The notes below the pieces were generated by a model that saw nothing but the letters and a program-made list of their open reading frames with translations, did no database searches and was not told where the DNA came from. A stretch of DNA of 9,552 bases from Pseudomonadota bacterium (GTDB lineage: Bacteria > Pseudomonadota > Gammaproteobacteria > Pseudomonadales > Pseudohongiellaceae). The stretch is taken from assembly GCA_022563075.1 (NCBI GenBank), contig JADFOC010000059.1:1-9552 (forward strand), in the 5' to 3' direction. How positions within the stretch are numbered: position 1 is the stretch's first letter; each line of letters starts with the position of its first letter. The position numbers were made by a program, and so were the translations under genes. Shown one piece after another: positions 1 to 8,223 of this stretch.

Positions 1-571
1 TTTCCTCTGCTGACAGTTCCTCTTCTTCAAGGAATTTTTCCATCAGCTCTTCATCTTCAAAGTCGAGCATCAGTGGCATCGACTTGGGATGAATGTTTTG
101 CCACTGCGGCAGCAACGGCGGCAGCGTGATAATTGAGGCCGAGTAAATTAGCTCACCCGTTTCTTTATTTAGATATTCCTTATAGAGACCACCGAAGGCG
201 ATGGCTGAGTTTTCCAATTCAACTTTGTGATAAGTTTTCTTGTCCCCCAGCCCTTCTATGAAGGCACTGGCAGGGATGATACAGCGTGATTCCCGGTAAG
301 GAGTATAGGCGATGGAACGCTTGCTGGATAATTTGTCCGAACGTGAGTTGAAGCTGGCGTATTTGTAATTCGGCTTTAAGGTTTCATGGTCGAGAAATAA
401 CCACCAGATCGCATCCGAGACTTTGCGTTCGCCAGCGACGTTATGCACGATGGCGATATGGCCGCCGGGCGCGATATCTCGACTCGTGTGTTTGGCGTAC
501 AAACTGATGCCAAGCGTTTCACACAGCCACCGAATTTCCGGACTATCGATTACGTTAAACCGTCCACACAT
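1..571 (-). CDS. yedK: SRAP family DNA-protein crosslinking protein (YedK/HMCES-like), C-terminus cut by window edge
   Basis: Reading the minus strand from the ATG at 571-569 gives 190 codons with no stop before the window edge. The protein begins MCGRF, the SRAP hallmark in which Cys2 becomes the N-terminal nucleophile after Met removal. Further family residues fall where expected: Asn75 and Arg77 in FNSRSD, RCIIPASAFIEG around 96-107 with Glu106, and His161 in IHPKSMP. SRAP proteins bind abasic sites in single-stranded DNA and form a stable covalent link through Cys2, shielding the lesion. E. coli YedK is about 222 residues, so roughly 30 C-terminal residues lie outside. An AGGGA ribosome site (complement of 578-582) sits 6 bases before the start. 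The gene is divergent from the esterase, with 87 bases between start codons. I saw no clear LexA box there. The identification is firm. Confidence 0.95.
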   Translation of the reverse strand, partial: MCGRFNVIDSPEIRWLCETLGISLYAKHTSRDIAPGGHIAIVHNVAGERKVSDAIWWLFLDHETLKPNYKYASFNSRSDKLSSKRSIAYTPYRESRCIIPASAFIEGLGDKKTYHKVELENSAIAFGGLYKEYLNKETGELIYSASIITLPPLLPQWQNIHPKSMPLMLDFEDEELMEKFLEEEELSAEE

Positions 572-643
572 TTAATTTCCCTAACCCCGAGGGCGCTCTT
601 ACTCCAAGGGGTCATCAATGCTAAAGTCGATCTTCAAAAGAAG

Positions 644-650
644 AAGGAAG
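644..650 (+). promoter_or_regulatory. ribosome binding site that fixes the esterase start at 659
   Basis: AAGGAAG lies 8 bases before the ATG at 659, and a signal peptide begins directly at that ATG. The same frame is open back to an ATG at 443, but the extra 72 codons would be antisense to the start of the SRAP gene and do not resemble an export signal. Confidence 0.7.
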
Positions 651-658
651 GCGTCCTC

Positions 659-2314
659 ATGTTACGAATTCTCAAGCCAGCAGTCCTGTTGCTTCCTTTT
701 TGCGGCCTGATGGCGGGCCCGGATGTCAGCCTGGCGCAACAAGTCAGCGAGTCACAATCGCAAGCCTGCGCCACATTGCAACAACTGCGCAATCTTACCA
801 TTACCTCGGCCAGCATCAGAGCAAATGATGAGTCAGAAAACCCCTACTGCTATGTGCGGGGCATAATCTCTCCGGCCATTCATTTCCACGTCCAACTACC
901 ACTGCCCGAGCACTGGAACGGACGCTTCCTGCAATGGGGTGACGGTGGCAAGGACGGCGATCTGGATTTCGCCAACCATCGAGTCGCCGAAGGCTATGCG
1001 GTAGCCAACAGCAATATGGGCCACGACAGTGGCACGGAACCAGGCTCGTCGTTCGCCTATAACAATCGTCAGGCTGAGATCGATTTCGGTTATCGGGCTG
1101 TACACCTCACCGTCATGGCGGGCAAAACTCTGGTGCGCAGCTATTACCGACAAGCCCCGGACTACTCCTATTTCGAGGGTTGTTCTACCGGCGGACGTGA
1201 GGGACTGATGGAAGCACAACGCTACCCAAATGATTTCGATGGTATTGTGGCCGGAGCACCTGCCTATACCTATCAGGCGCTCAATGTCGCCGGCACCTGG
1301 CTGTTGCAGCGAATTTTCCGCGACAACATGATTGGCAACCTCGCCGTTGATACCAATGGCGACGGTGCCTATAACAGTCTCAATTTGGTGGAGATACTTA
1401 ACGATAAAGTGCTGGGGACGTGCGACGCCAACGACGGTATCATCGATGGTGTCATCGATGATCCTTTTAGTTGCGAATTCGATCCGGTACGCGATTTGTC
1501 GGACCTCAGTTGTCCCACCGGCAGTAGCTCGGACAGCTGTTTTACGGATGCGCAGATGCAAACGATTACCGATTTTTACGCCGGCCCTCATGACGACAAT
1601 GGCGTAGAGATCTATCCAGGAAAACTGCCTGGATCCGAGTTGCAGTGGATAAGATTATTCGTGCCCCATGCCGGTAACCGCCATGCCCCCAGTATGCTGA
1701 CGGGTCCTGCGGGGGACCACATGAATTATCTTTTCTACGAGGAAGATCCCGGCGTCACCATACCCGATATTACGGACTCGCTCTATCAGGCTCGAAAAGG
1801 TGGGGCAATGCCGGAGTATTCCTGGATGGAGTTTGACCTCAATGACTATACCTCCGGCAAAGCGGACCTGATGATGTCAATCACGGACGCCACCGACCCG
1901 GATTTGAGGCGCTTTCTCAAGGATCGCGGCGGCAAACTGATTGTCTACCATGGACTGGTTGACTCCCTCATCGTCGCCGAATCGACCCGTGACTATTATG
2001 ACGACATGGTGGACGCCACATTTGCTGGCGATCTCGCCGCGGCGAAAAACAGTGCAAGATTGTTCCTGGCCCCCGGCATGGCGCACTGTGCGGGCGGCCC
2101 GGGACCCAATAGCTGGGACAAGCTGGCGCCACTGGTTGATTGGGTTGAGAACGGCAACGCGCCCGATGCGGTGATAGCCACCCATAGCAGCAATGGGCAG
2201 GTCGATAATGAACGACTGCTGTGCGCGGTGCCACAACAAGCCCGTTATATAGGTCCCGCTGGTGCTGCCAATAATCCGTCGAATTGGACGGCGGATAATT
2301 TCCAGTGTCGATGA
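659..2314 (+). CDS. secreted tannase/feruloyl esterase family hydrolase
   Basis: A serine esterase of 551 residues, exported by a signal peptide (about residues 1-26, cleavage after VSLA). The nucleophile Ser176 lies in GCSTGG, Asp435 in HGLVD and His476 in MAHC. Cys175 and Cys477 beside Ser and His form the CS-D-HC arrangement typical of this family. A calcium loop is seen at 255-266 (CDANDGIIDGVI, with Asp256, Asp259, Asp263). The mature protein has ten cysteines (37, 64, 175, 255, 272, 285, 294, 477, 522, 550), spaced compatibly with the five disulfides known in MHETase and feruloyl esterases. The family cleaves ester bonds of gallates, hydroxycinnamates or mono(hydroxyethyl) terephthalate. 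The lid (about 200-400) that sets specificity cannot be read from sequence alone. The start at 659 is preferred over 443 because of its ribosome site and signal peptide. It is upstream of oxidase genes that could use released alcohols (inference). Confidence 0.9.
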   Translation: MLRILKPAVLLLPFCGLMAGPDVSLAQQVSESQSQACATLQQLRNLTITSASIRANDESENPYCYVRGIISPAIHFHVQLPLPEHWNGRFLQWGDGGKDGDLDFANHRVAEGYAVANSNMGHDSGTEPGSSFAYNNRQAEIDFGYRAVHLTVMAGKTLVRSYYRQAPDYSYFEGCSTGGREGLMEAQRYPNDFDGIVAGAPAYTYQALNVAGTWLLQRIFRDNMIGNLAVDTNGDGAYNSLNLVEILNDKVLGTCDANDGIIDGVIDDPFSCEFDPVRDLSDLSCPTGSSSDSCFTDAQMQTITDFYAGPHDDNGVEIYPGKLPGSELQWIRLFVPHAGNRHAPSMLTGPAGDHMNYLFYEEDPGVTIPDITDSLYQARKGGAMPEYSWMEFDLNDYTSGKADLMMSITDATDPDLRRFLKDRGGKLIVYHGLVDSLIVAESTRDYYDDMVDATFAGDLAAAKNSARLFLAPGMAHCAGGPGPNSWDKLAPLVDWVENGNAPDAVIATHSSNGQVDNERLLCAVPQQARYIGPAGAANNPSNWTADNFQCR

Positions 2315-2323
2315 TTGTGCAGC

Positions 2324-2338
2324 ACAGTGAGCCACTGT
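2324..2338 (+). other. short perfect hairpin after the esterase gene
   Basis: ACAGTG, a 3-base loop AGC, then CACTGT form a perfect 6-bp stem ten bases after the esterase stop codon. No T-run follows, so it is not a convincing intrinsic terminator. It could protect the mRNA 3' end or be chance. The rest of the 116-base gap to the next gene is AT-rich around 2361-2400 and has TAGAAT at 2382-2387 resembling a -10 box, but I find no matching -35. Confidence 0.25.
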
Positions 2339-2430
2339 CCCCTGTACGTTTGCATACCAGTGTTATTTAATAGCGCTCGCATAGAATTACGGAATAATTG
2401 AATCTGAATCAATAAAGCCAAGAGGTAATT

Positions 2431-2868
2431 ATGAAACTGGCCCGCAATTTACTTTTACTTCTCATCGCCAGCCTGCTGTTTTTCTCAGTCAGCATTCAGG
2501 CACAAACTGAAACCTATCGGGCGCGTCTCTCGCCGATGCCGACCACCCCGCAGACCGTAACAACTATCACCGGTGAGGGCGAGGTCATTCTGACTCTAAG
2601 TGGTAATACCCTTAGCGTGCAGGGCAATTTCGCCGGCATGAGTTCTGCTGCCACCATGGCGCACGTACACAACGGTCCACCTGCGCAGCCGGGTCCGATA
2701 GTACAACAGTTAGTAGTCAGCAAGAGTCCCGCGGGTGAGATTTCCGCGGAATTGGAATTGAGTGATGAGCAGGTCACCGCGCTGCGTGCTAACGAACTCT
2801 ATATTCAGATCCACAGCGAGAACAATGCGCCGGGAGAATTACGCGGTTGGATTTTTCTAAGACGCTAA
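2431..2868 (+). CDS. small secreted CHRD-domain protein
   Basis: A 145-residue protein with a classic signal peptide (residues 1-24, hydrophobic LLLLLIASLLFF core, cleavage after IQA). The remainder is a single CHRD domain, about 27-142. It has the HVHNGP motif at 78-83, the ELYIQIHS strand at 122-129 and the closing GELRGW at 135-140. CHRD domains were named from chordin and occur widely in small exported bacterial proteins. Their biochemical role is not established, although the conserved His residues (78, 80, 128) suggest a metal or ligand site (inference). AGAGG at 2421-2425 precedes the ATG by 5 bases. It lies between the esterase and the first dehydrogenase on the same strand, 63 bases before the latter. 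That suggests a periplasmic or extracellular accessory role rather than an enzyme of the central reaction. Family assignment is good; function is unknown. Confidence 0.87.
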   Translation: MKLARNLLLLLIASLLFFSVSIQAQTETYRARLSPMPTTPQTVTTITGEGEVILTLSGNTLSVQGNFAGMSSAATMAHVHNGPPAQPGPIVQQLVVSKSPAGEISAELELSDEQVTALRANELYIQIHSENNAPGELRGWIFLRR

Positions 2869-2931
2869 GCCTAATTCGGTAGTTCCAGGCCCTTTCCACG
2901 CGCTGCATTAAAAGTAACAGAGGCACCAGTA

Positions 2932-5049
2932 ATGATTTTCCGACTCAATGCTAAAACAAAATTGCGAAGTCTTGGCTTCATTGTCAGCGCAGGCCTGGTT
3001 GCCTGTAGTGGCGAGAGTAACGACACCAGCACTCCAGCCCAGACAATTTCTGAGGTGACTTTCGCCAGCCAGGCTGAGGCCGGCGCTACCGCTTTCGCTG
3101 CCAATTGTGCGGCCTGCCATGGCGTCAATTTGGAAGGCACGACACTGGGACCGCTGCTCTCTGGCAATGCGTTTCTGCAGCGTTGGGCGACGCAGACTCC
3201 TACCCTGCTGCTGAATAACATTCGGGCCAATATGCCACCGGGCGGCAATGAGGGCATTAGCGATGAGGACTATCTCCATATGGTTGCCCACATCCTCGAT
3301 GTCAATGGTGTCGATGGCGCCACTGCCGCGCTTATTGCCAGCACCGATTTCATCATCGCAGAAAATATTTCAAGAATCGCGAATCGGCTACGGCGCCAGC
3401 CAGAATCTCCTCAGGGCATTACCATAGCCGGCACCGTAGAAAACTTTGTCCCGGTTACCGATGCCATGTTGGAAAACCCGGCTCCGGGTGACTGGCCGAT
3501 GCACCGTCGAGACTACTACGCTCACAGCTACAGTCCGCTGGATCAGATTAATACGGAAAATGTCCGCAGCATGACGCTGAAATGGGTATGGAGTATGCAC
3601 GATGGCGACTCGGAACCCGCTCCGCTGGTGTACGACGGCATCATTTATATGATTAACCCCGGCAATGTTATCCAGGCACTGGATGGCGCCACCGGCGAGT
3701 TGATCTGGGAAAACTGGTCCGGCCCTGCTAATCGTCAGGACATGCGCAATATCGCGATCTATAACGACAAGATCATTCAGGCCACTACCGATGCTCGCAT
3801 TGTAGCCCTCGATGCCCGAACCGGCGAGCAGGTGTGGGAAGTGGCGGTGGCCGATTCCAGCAAGGGCTTTTCCAATTCCAGCGGACCTATCATCGCCGAC
3901 GGCAAAATTATCCTGGGACTGGCGGGTTGCGCTCGCTATATCGTCGAAGATTGTTATATCAGCGCCCATGATGCCAACACCGGGGAGTTGGTCTGGCGCT
4001 TCAATACCATCGCCAAGGTAGACGAGCCCGGTGGCGATACCTGGGGCGACCTCACCAACATATTCCGCGCCGGCGGCGAGACCTGGATTACCGGCAGCTA
4101 TGACCCGGAGCTAAAAATCACCTACTGGGGAACGGCGCAACAGAAGCCCTGGGTTCCGGTGAGTCGTCATCTGAGCATCAATGACGCCGGGTTGTTCACC
4201 AACTCCACCGTAGCGATTGATGTGAATACCGGCGAACTGAATTGGTTTTTCCAACATGTGCCGGCCGAGGCACTGGATCTCGATGAGGTGTTCGAGCGTG
4301 TACTGGTGAATCGTGGCGATGAGAAGTTCGTCTTCTCCGTTGGCAAGTACGGCATCCTGTGGAAAAACGACCGGGTGACAGGCGAGTTCAAAGGTTTCAA
4401 GGAAACAGTGTTCCAGAATGCCTTTACCCATATCGATCCGGTCACCGGCGCCGTGACCTATCGCGAAGACATTCAGAACGCCCAGCTGGACGAGTGGACT
4501 TCCGCCTGCCCCAGCAGTGCTGGTGGTAAAGACTGGCACTCGATGACCTATCACGAGCCAAGTGGCACCTTGATTATCCCCCTGAGCCAGACTTGCCTGG
4601 AAAATGCGGCGCGAGAAGTCGCCCTGGTTCAAGGTGGCGGCGGTCTCGCCGCCAGCCGTAAATTCTTTGAGATGCCTGGCTCCGATGGCAACATGGGCAA
4701 ACTGGGAGCCTACAACGTCGATACACTGGAAGAAATCTGGAACTACCAGCAACGCGCTTCTTTCCATACCGGCACCATGTCTACCGCCGGCAATCTGGTG
4801 TTCGTTGGCGATCTGGACCGGCGCTTCAGAGCATTCGATGTCCGCAACGGTGATATTCTCTGGGAGACCCGATTAGGCACTTCGGTGCAGGGACATCCGG
4901 TTTCATTTTCTGTCGACGGCAAGCAATATATCGCGGTGAATACCGCCTTGGGCGGCACCAGTCCACGCACGGTACCGAGTGTCATCGCTCCCGAAATTAC
5001 GTATCCACGAACTGGTAATGCACTGTATGTGTTCAGCTTGCCAGACTAG
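2932..5049 (+). CDS. lipoprotein quinohaemoprotein dehydrogenase: N-terminal cytochrome c plus PQQ beta-propeller (copy 1)
   Basis: A 705-residue protein, predicted lipid-anchored in the periplasm: lipobox LVAC with Cys25. A cytochrome c domain spans about 45-125, with haem motif CAACH at 59-63 and likely axial Met101 (NMPPG). A PQQ-dehydrogenase beta-propeller follows from about 182 to the end, with repeats such as [13 protein letters not shown] (247-259), [13 protein letters not shown] (290-302) and GKQYIAV (663-669). Haem before propeller is the reverse of type II alcohol dehydrogenases and recalls polyvinyl alcohol dehydrogenase. Aligned to methanol dehydrogenase, Trp385 (PQQ stacking) and Lys472 (Arg331 position) are present. 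The vicinal Cys pair is absent, the Asn Ca ligand is Gln403 (GTAQQKPW), and the catalytic Asp position is Glu446 (PAEALD). It probably oxidises an alcohol and passes electrons to its haem; the substrate is unknown. AGAGG at 2919-2923 serves the start. The next gene is a paralogue 17 bases downstream. Confidence 0.9.
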   Translation: MIFRLNAKTKLRSLGFIVSAGLVACSGESNDTSTPAQTISEVTFASQAEAGATAFAANCAACHGVNLEGTTLGPLLSGNAFLQRWATQTPTLLLNNIRANMPPGGNEGISDEDYLHMVAHILDVNGVDGATAALIASTDFIIAENISRIANRLRRQPESPQGITIAGTVENFVPVTDAMLENPAPGDWPMHRRDYYAHSYSPLDQINTENVRSMTLKWVWSMHDGDSEPAPLVYDGIIYMINPGNVIQALDGATGELIWENWSGPANRQDMRNIAIYNDKIIQATTDARIVALDARTGEQVWEVAVADSSKGFSNSSGPIIADGKIILGLAGCARYIVEDCYISAHDANTGELVWRFNTIAKVDEPGGDTWGDLTNIFRAGGETWITGSYDPELKITYWGTAQQKPWVPVSRHLSINDAGLFTNSTVAIDVNTGELNWFFQHVPAEALDLDEVFERVLVNRGDEKFVFSVGKYGILWKNDRVTGEFKGFKETVFQNAFTHIDPVTGAVTYREDIQNAQLDEWTSACPSSAGGKDWHSMTYHEPSGTLIIPLSQTCLENAAREVALVQGGGGLAASRKFFEMPGSDGNMGKLGAYNVDTLEEIWNYQQRASFHTGTMSTAGNLVFVGDLDRRFRAFDVRNGDILWETRLGTSVQGHPVSFSVDGKQYIAVNTALGGTSPRTVPSVIAPEITYPRTGNALYVFSLPD

Positions 5050-5066
5050 GTAGATGAGGCCCCCAA

Positions 5067-7172
5067 ATGAAAAACAATAAGATACGCTTGATAGCGGCGG
5101 TAAGCTTCGCCGTTCTAGTCAGTTGCGGTAGCGAGGAAACCGGCACCGCCGTGGTCACCGGACCGACCTTCGCCACTCAGGCGGCAGCGGGAGCAGAAGC
5201 CTATAGCTTAAACTGTGCGACCTGTCACGGTGCTAACCTGGAGGGCAGCGCCCTCGGACCCATCTTGAGTGGCGAGTCATTCTTTGCGACCTGGGGATTG
5301 CGATCGCCTGCCGTTTTTTTCAACTACATCAAAGCCAACATGCCCCCGGGCGAAAATGAAAACATCACCGATGCTGACTATTTCAATATTGTGGCGCACG
5401 TGATGCGCAGCATCGGGGTCCCAGATAGCAATCCGCTGCTTGCTGCCGACTCCGATTATCCGATGATCAGCAATATTCCCGGCGCTGCCAGCTTTATTCC
5501 GCAGCCCAGAGGAGCAGCCGAAACGCCAACCGGGGTGATCCGACCGGGCACGGTGGCAAACTTCACTCCCATTACCGATGCCATGCTGACCAACCCTGCG
5601 GCGGGTGATTGGCCGATGCATCGACGCACCTATCAGGCCTGGAGTTATAGTCCGCTGGCACAGATCAATACCGACAACGTCGCCGATCTGAAACTGGAAT
5701 GGGTCTGGAGCATGTACGAGGGTGATTCGGAGCCCGCTCCGCTGGTTTATGACGGCACCGTCTATCTGATTAACCCCAGTAACGTCATACAGGCACTGGA
5801 CGGCAAGACCGGCGAGTTAATCTGGGAACATCACGCCGGTCCGGTGGATAGCAAAGACATGCGCAACATTGCCATCTACGACGACAAGATCATTCAAGCC
5901 ACTACCGACGCCCGGCTGATTGCTCTGGACGCGCGTACCGGTGAGCCTGTGTGGGAAACCCAAATTGCCGACGGCAGTAAGGGTTTTGAAAATTCCAGCG
6001 GGCCCATTGTAGCCGATGGCAAAGTGATACAGGGCCTGGCGGGCTGCTCACGCTATATCGAAGAGCCTTGTTTCCTCAGTGCCCATGACGCCAACACCGG
6101 TGAGTTATTATGGCGATTCATTACCGTGGCCGAGTCTGGCAAACCCGGTGGCGATACCTGGGGCGATATCGATGACCTGTTTCGTGCCGGCGGCGAGACC
6201 TGGATTACCGGCAGCTATGATCCTGAGTCAAAAATCACTTATTGGGGAACGGCACAGCAGAAACCCTGGATGCCGGCCAGTCGAAGTCTTTCTATTTTTG
6301 ATACCGGGCTGTTCACTAACTCCACGGTGGCGATTAATGTGGAGAATGGCGAACTGGATTGGTTCTTCCAGCATGTTCCCGGCGAAGCATTGGATCTGGA
6401 TGAAGTGTTCGAACGCGTGCTGATCGATCGTGGTGATGACAAGTTCGTTTTTTCCATCGGCAAACACGGCATCCTGTGGAAGCACAACCGTGTCACCGGC
6501 GAATTCGTTGCCCATGTCGAAACGGTGTTTCAGAACGCGTTTACTCACATCGATGCGGTCACCGGTGCCGTCACCTATCGAGACGACATTGCCAATGCGC
6601 AACTGGATGAATGGATAAGTGTTTGTCCGAGCACGGCCGGTGGTAAGGACTGGCATTCCATGACCTATCATGAACCGACCGGCGCTTTGATCATACCGCT
6701 TAGCCAATCGTGTTTAGAGATCTCTGCCCGGGAAGTCCCTCTGGTGCAAGGCGCCGGCGGCACCGCCGCCAACCGCCGCTGGTTCGAGATGCCTGGCTCC
6801 GATGGCAACATGGGAAAATTAGCGGCTTTCCACGTGGATTCTATGGAGGAAATCTGGAGCTATGAACAAAGAGCTGCTTTTTTAACGGGCACGATTTCAA
6901 CTGCCGGTAATCTGGTGTTTGTGGGCGACCTGGACCGTCGCTTCCGCGCCTTCGATGCGCGCACTGGCGAAATTCTCTGGGAGACGCGTCTGGGCACATC
7001 GGTACAGGGCCACCCCGTAACCTTCGCCATCGATGGTAAACAGTATGTGGCGGTTACTACCGCGATGGGCGCTCGAGGCGTGAGCCCAAGAACGGTGCCC
7101 AGGGTTATCGCACCCGATGTGAGACATCCAAGCAGTGGCAATGCGCTTTACGTATTCAGTTTGCCAGATTAG
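5067..7172 (+). CDS. lipoprotein quinohaemoprotein dehydrogenase: N-terminal cytochrome c plus PQQ beta-propeller (copy 2)
   Basis: A 701-residue paralogue of the preceding gene. The lipobox LVSC gives lipidated Cys20, the haem motif CATCH is at 50-54 with likely axial Met92 (NMPPG), and the propeller runs from about 176 to the end. Over the block starting WGD (365-464, against 371-470 in copy 1) I count 19 differences in 100 positions. The stretch between cytochrome and propeller (about 112-160) is much more diverged. The non-classical active-site pattern is shared: Trp379 kept, Lys466 at the Arg331 position, Gln397 at the Asn261 position, Glu440 at the Asp303 position, and no vicinal cysteine pair. 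A conserved Cys327/Cys335 pair sits where classical enzymes have the GAE calcium ligand. GAGG at 5056-5059 lies 7 bases before the ATG, so translation with copy 1 from one mRNA is likely. Two copies may differ in substrate or work as a heterodimer (inference). Confidence 0.9.
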   Translation: MKNNKIRLIAAVSFAVLVSCGSEETGTAVVTGPTFATQAAAGAEAYSLNCATCHGANLEGSALGPILSGESFFATWGLRSPAVFFNYIKANMPPGENENITDADYFNIVAHVMRSIGVPDSNPLLAADSDYPMISNIPGAASFIPQPRGAAETPTGVIRPGTVANFTPITDAMLTNPAAGDWPMHRRTYQAWSYSPLAQINTDNVADLKLEWVWSMYEGDSEPAPLVYDGTVYLINPSNVIQALDGKTGELIWEHHAGPVDSKDMRNIAIYDDKIIQATTDARLIALDARTGEPVWETQIADGSKGFENSSGPIVADGKVIQGLAGCSRYIEEPCFLSAHDANTGELLWRFITVAESGKPGGDTWGDIDDLFRAGGETWITGSYDPESKITYWGTAQQKPWMPASRSLSIFDTGLFTNSTVAINVENGELDWFFQHVPGEALDLDEVFERVLIDRGDDKFVFSIGKHGILWKHNRVTGEFVAHVETVFQNAFTHIDAVTGAVTYRDDIANAQLDEWISVCPSTAGGKDWHSMTYHEPTGALIIPLSQSCLEISAREVPLVQGAGGTAANRRWFEMPGSDGNMGKLAAFHVDSMEEIWSYEQRAAFLTGTISTAGNLVFVGDLDRRFRAFDARTGEILWETRLGTSVQGHPVTFAIDGKQYVAVTTAMGARGVSPRTVPRVIAPDVRHPSSGNALYVFSLPD

Positions 7173-7190
7173 TCAGATACAGGAGGCATC

Positions 7191-7739
7191 ATGGCAAAAC
7201 GCTATGAGAAGTTGTCCGCAGAACTAATCGACTTTATCGAAACGCAAAAAATATATTTCGTCGGGACTGCCGCCAATGCAGGCTCGATTAATGTCTCTCC
7301 GAAGGGTTTCGATTCCCTGCGCGTATTAACGCCAAACCGCATCGTCTGGTTAAATATTACCGGCAGCGGTAACGAAACCGCCGCGCATCTGTTACAGAAT
7401 GATCGCATGACCATCATGTTCTGCGCCTTCGAGGGCAGACCCAAGATACTGCGTCTATACGGTAAGGCAGTAGCGATACATCCAAGGGATCCGCAGTGGC
7501 ATGAGCTGTCTGCCCTGTTCCAGCCCCATCAGAGTGCGCGCCAGCTGGTGGATTTTTCGATAGAGATGGCACAGACCTCTTGTGGCTTTGGTGTGCCCTT
7601 CTATGAATTTAAGCAGGAACGGGACAACATGGATAAGTGGCTGGCAGCCAAGGGAGATGTGGGAATTAGAGACTATTGGCGGGAAAAGAATCAGGTGAGC
7701 CTGGACGGACTGCCCACCCACATCCTGGATGAAGAATAA
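7191..7739 (+). CDS. PNPOx-like flavin-binding (pyridoxamine 5'-phosphate oxidase family) protein
   Basis: A 182-residue soluble protein without a signal peptide. The N-terminal two thirds fit the split-barrel PNPOx-like fold: strand KIYFVGTAA (20-28), INVSPKGFDSL (33-43), IVWLNITGSGNETAAHLL (51-68, the typical spot for flavin phosphate contacts), MTIMFCAFEG (73-82) and ILRLYGKAVAI (86-96). True pyridoxine oxidases have a different C-terminal signature, which I do not see. It is therefore more likely an FMN- or F420-type reductase/oxidase, or a haem-binding relative, of unknown substrate. The C-terminal part (about 105-182) is helical and polar and family-specific. A strong AGGAGG at 7181-7186 lies 4 bases before the ATG, and the gene starts 18 bases after the second dehydrogenase stop, which supports co-transcription. 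Its role beside periplasmic oxidases is not evident. Confidence 0.85.
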   Translation: MAKRYEKLSAELIDFIETQKIYFVGTAANAGSINVSPKGFDSLRVLTPNRIVWLNITGSGNETAAHLLQNDRMTIMFCAFEGRPKILRLYGKAVAIHPRDPQWHELSALFQPHQSARQLVDFSIEMAQTSCGFGVPFYEFKQERDNMDKWLAAKGDVGIRDYWREKNQVSLDGLPTHILDEE

Positions 7740-7781
7740 GCATTGGGACCAAACAACAACTGTTAGTGACAGAGAGTAATA

Positions 7782-8201
7782 ATGAGCGACGCAACTACTG
7801 ACGAATCAAGCACCGAGGAAGCCGCAGCACCACCGGCCAATATTGGCCGCATCGAATGGATGGATCTCACCGTCGATGATGCGTCCCTGGTCAGAGACTT
7901 TTACTGCTCGGTGGTGGGCTGGACCAGCACCGAAGTGCCCATGAGCTCTTACAGCGATTTTAACATTGAGCTTCCCGAGTCCAAGGATACGGTGGCCGGC
8001 ATCTGCCACGCCCGCGGCAGTAATGCCAACCTGCCCAGCCAGTGGCTAATCTATGTACGGGTAGCCAGTGTGACCGACAGTGCCAGTCAATGTGAGACCC
8101 TCGGCGGCAAGGTCTTGGATGGTCCACGCCGTATGGGCGGCAGTAATTTTTGTGTGATACAAGATCCAGCCGGCGCCGTGATGGCGCTCCTGTCAGACTA
8201 G
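7782..8201 (+). CDS. VOC (glyoxalase/bleomycin-resistance fold) family protein
   Basis: A 139-residue protein. The first 20 residues are acidic and low in complexity (probably disordered). A VOC module follows from about 21: IEWMDLTVDD then VRDFYCSVVGW (37-47), and a second half from WLIYVRVASV (88-97) to GGKVLDGP (108-115) and DPAGAVMALL (128-137). The DPxGA ending is typical of the many glyoxalase-like proteins of unknown substrate. The usual four metal ligands (His/Glu on four strands) are only partly evident: Glu25 fits the first, but the second-half positions carry Trp88 and Ala136-like residues. Metal-dependent glyoxalase I activity is therefore doubtful. GAGAG at 7772-7776 serves the start. 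The short gaps on each side place it in the same transcript as the PNPOx-like and GFA genes, perhaps for handling reactive by-products (inference). Confidence 0.85.
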   Translation: MSDATTDESSTEEAAAPPANIGRIEWMDLTVDDASLVRDFYCSVVGWTSTEVPMSSYSDFNIELPESKDTVAGICHARGSNANLPSQWLIYVRVASVTDSASQCETLGGKVLDGPRRMGGSNFCVIQDPAGAVMALLSD

Positions 8202-8223
8202 ATGCCCGCCGTTTTATGGAGAA

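Noticed and set aside
443..658. 72-codon N-terminal extension of the esterase
   Set aside because: It overlaps the SRAP gene antisense, lacks a ribosome site and would bury the signal peptide that starts at 659.
572..658. divergent promoters or a LexA box between SRAP and the esterase
   Set aside because: I found no convincing -35/-10 pair on either strand and no CTGT-N8-ACAG-like operator.
896..1591. 231-codon minus-strand open frame
   Set aside because: It is antisense to the conserved core of the esterase, has no recognisable domain, and follows from the codon bias of the real gene.
2343..2387. promoter for the CHRD gene (TTTAAT or TAGAAT as -10)
   Set aside because: No -35 element lies at acceptable spacing to either box, so AT-richness alone does not support a call.
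4111..4767. 218-codon minus-strand open frame, with a similar one at 6228-6707
   Set aside because: These two are related only because they mirror the duplicated dehydrogenase genes. They have no ribosome site or domain of their own.
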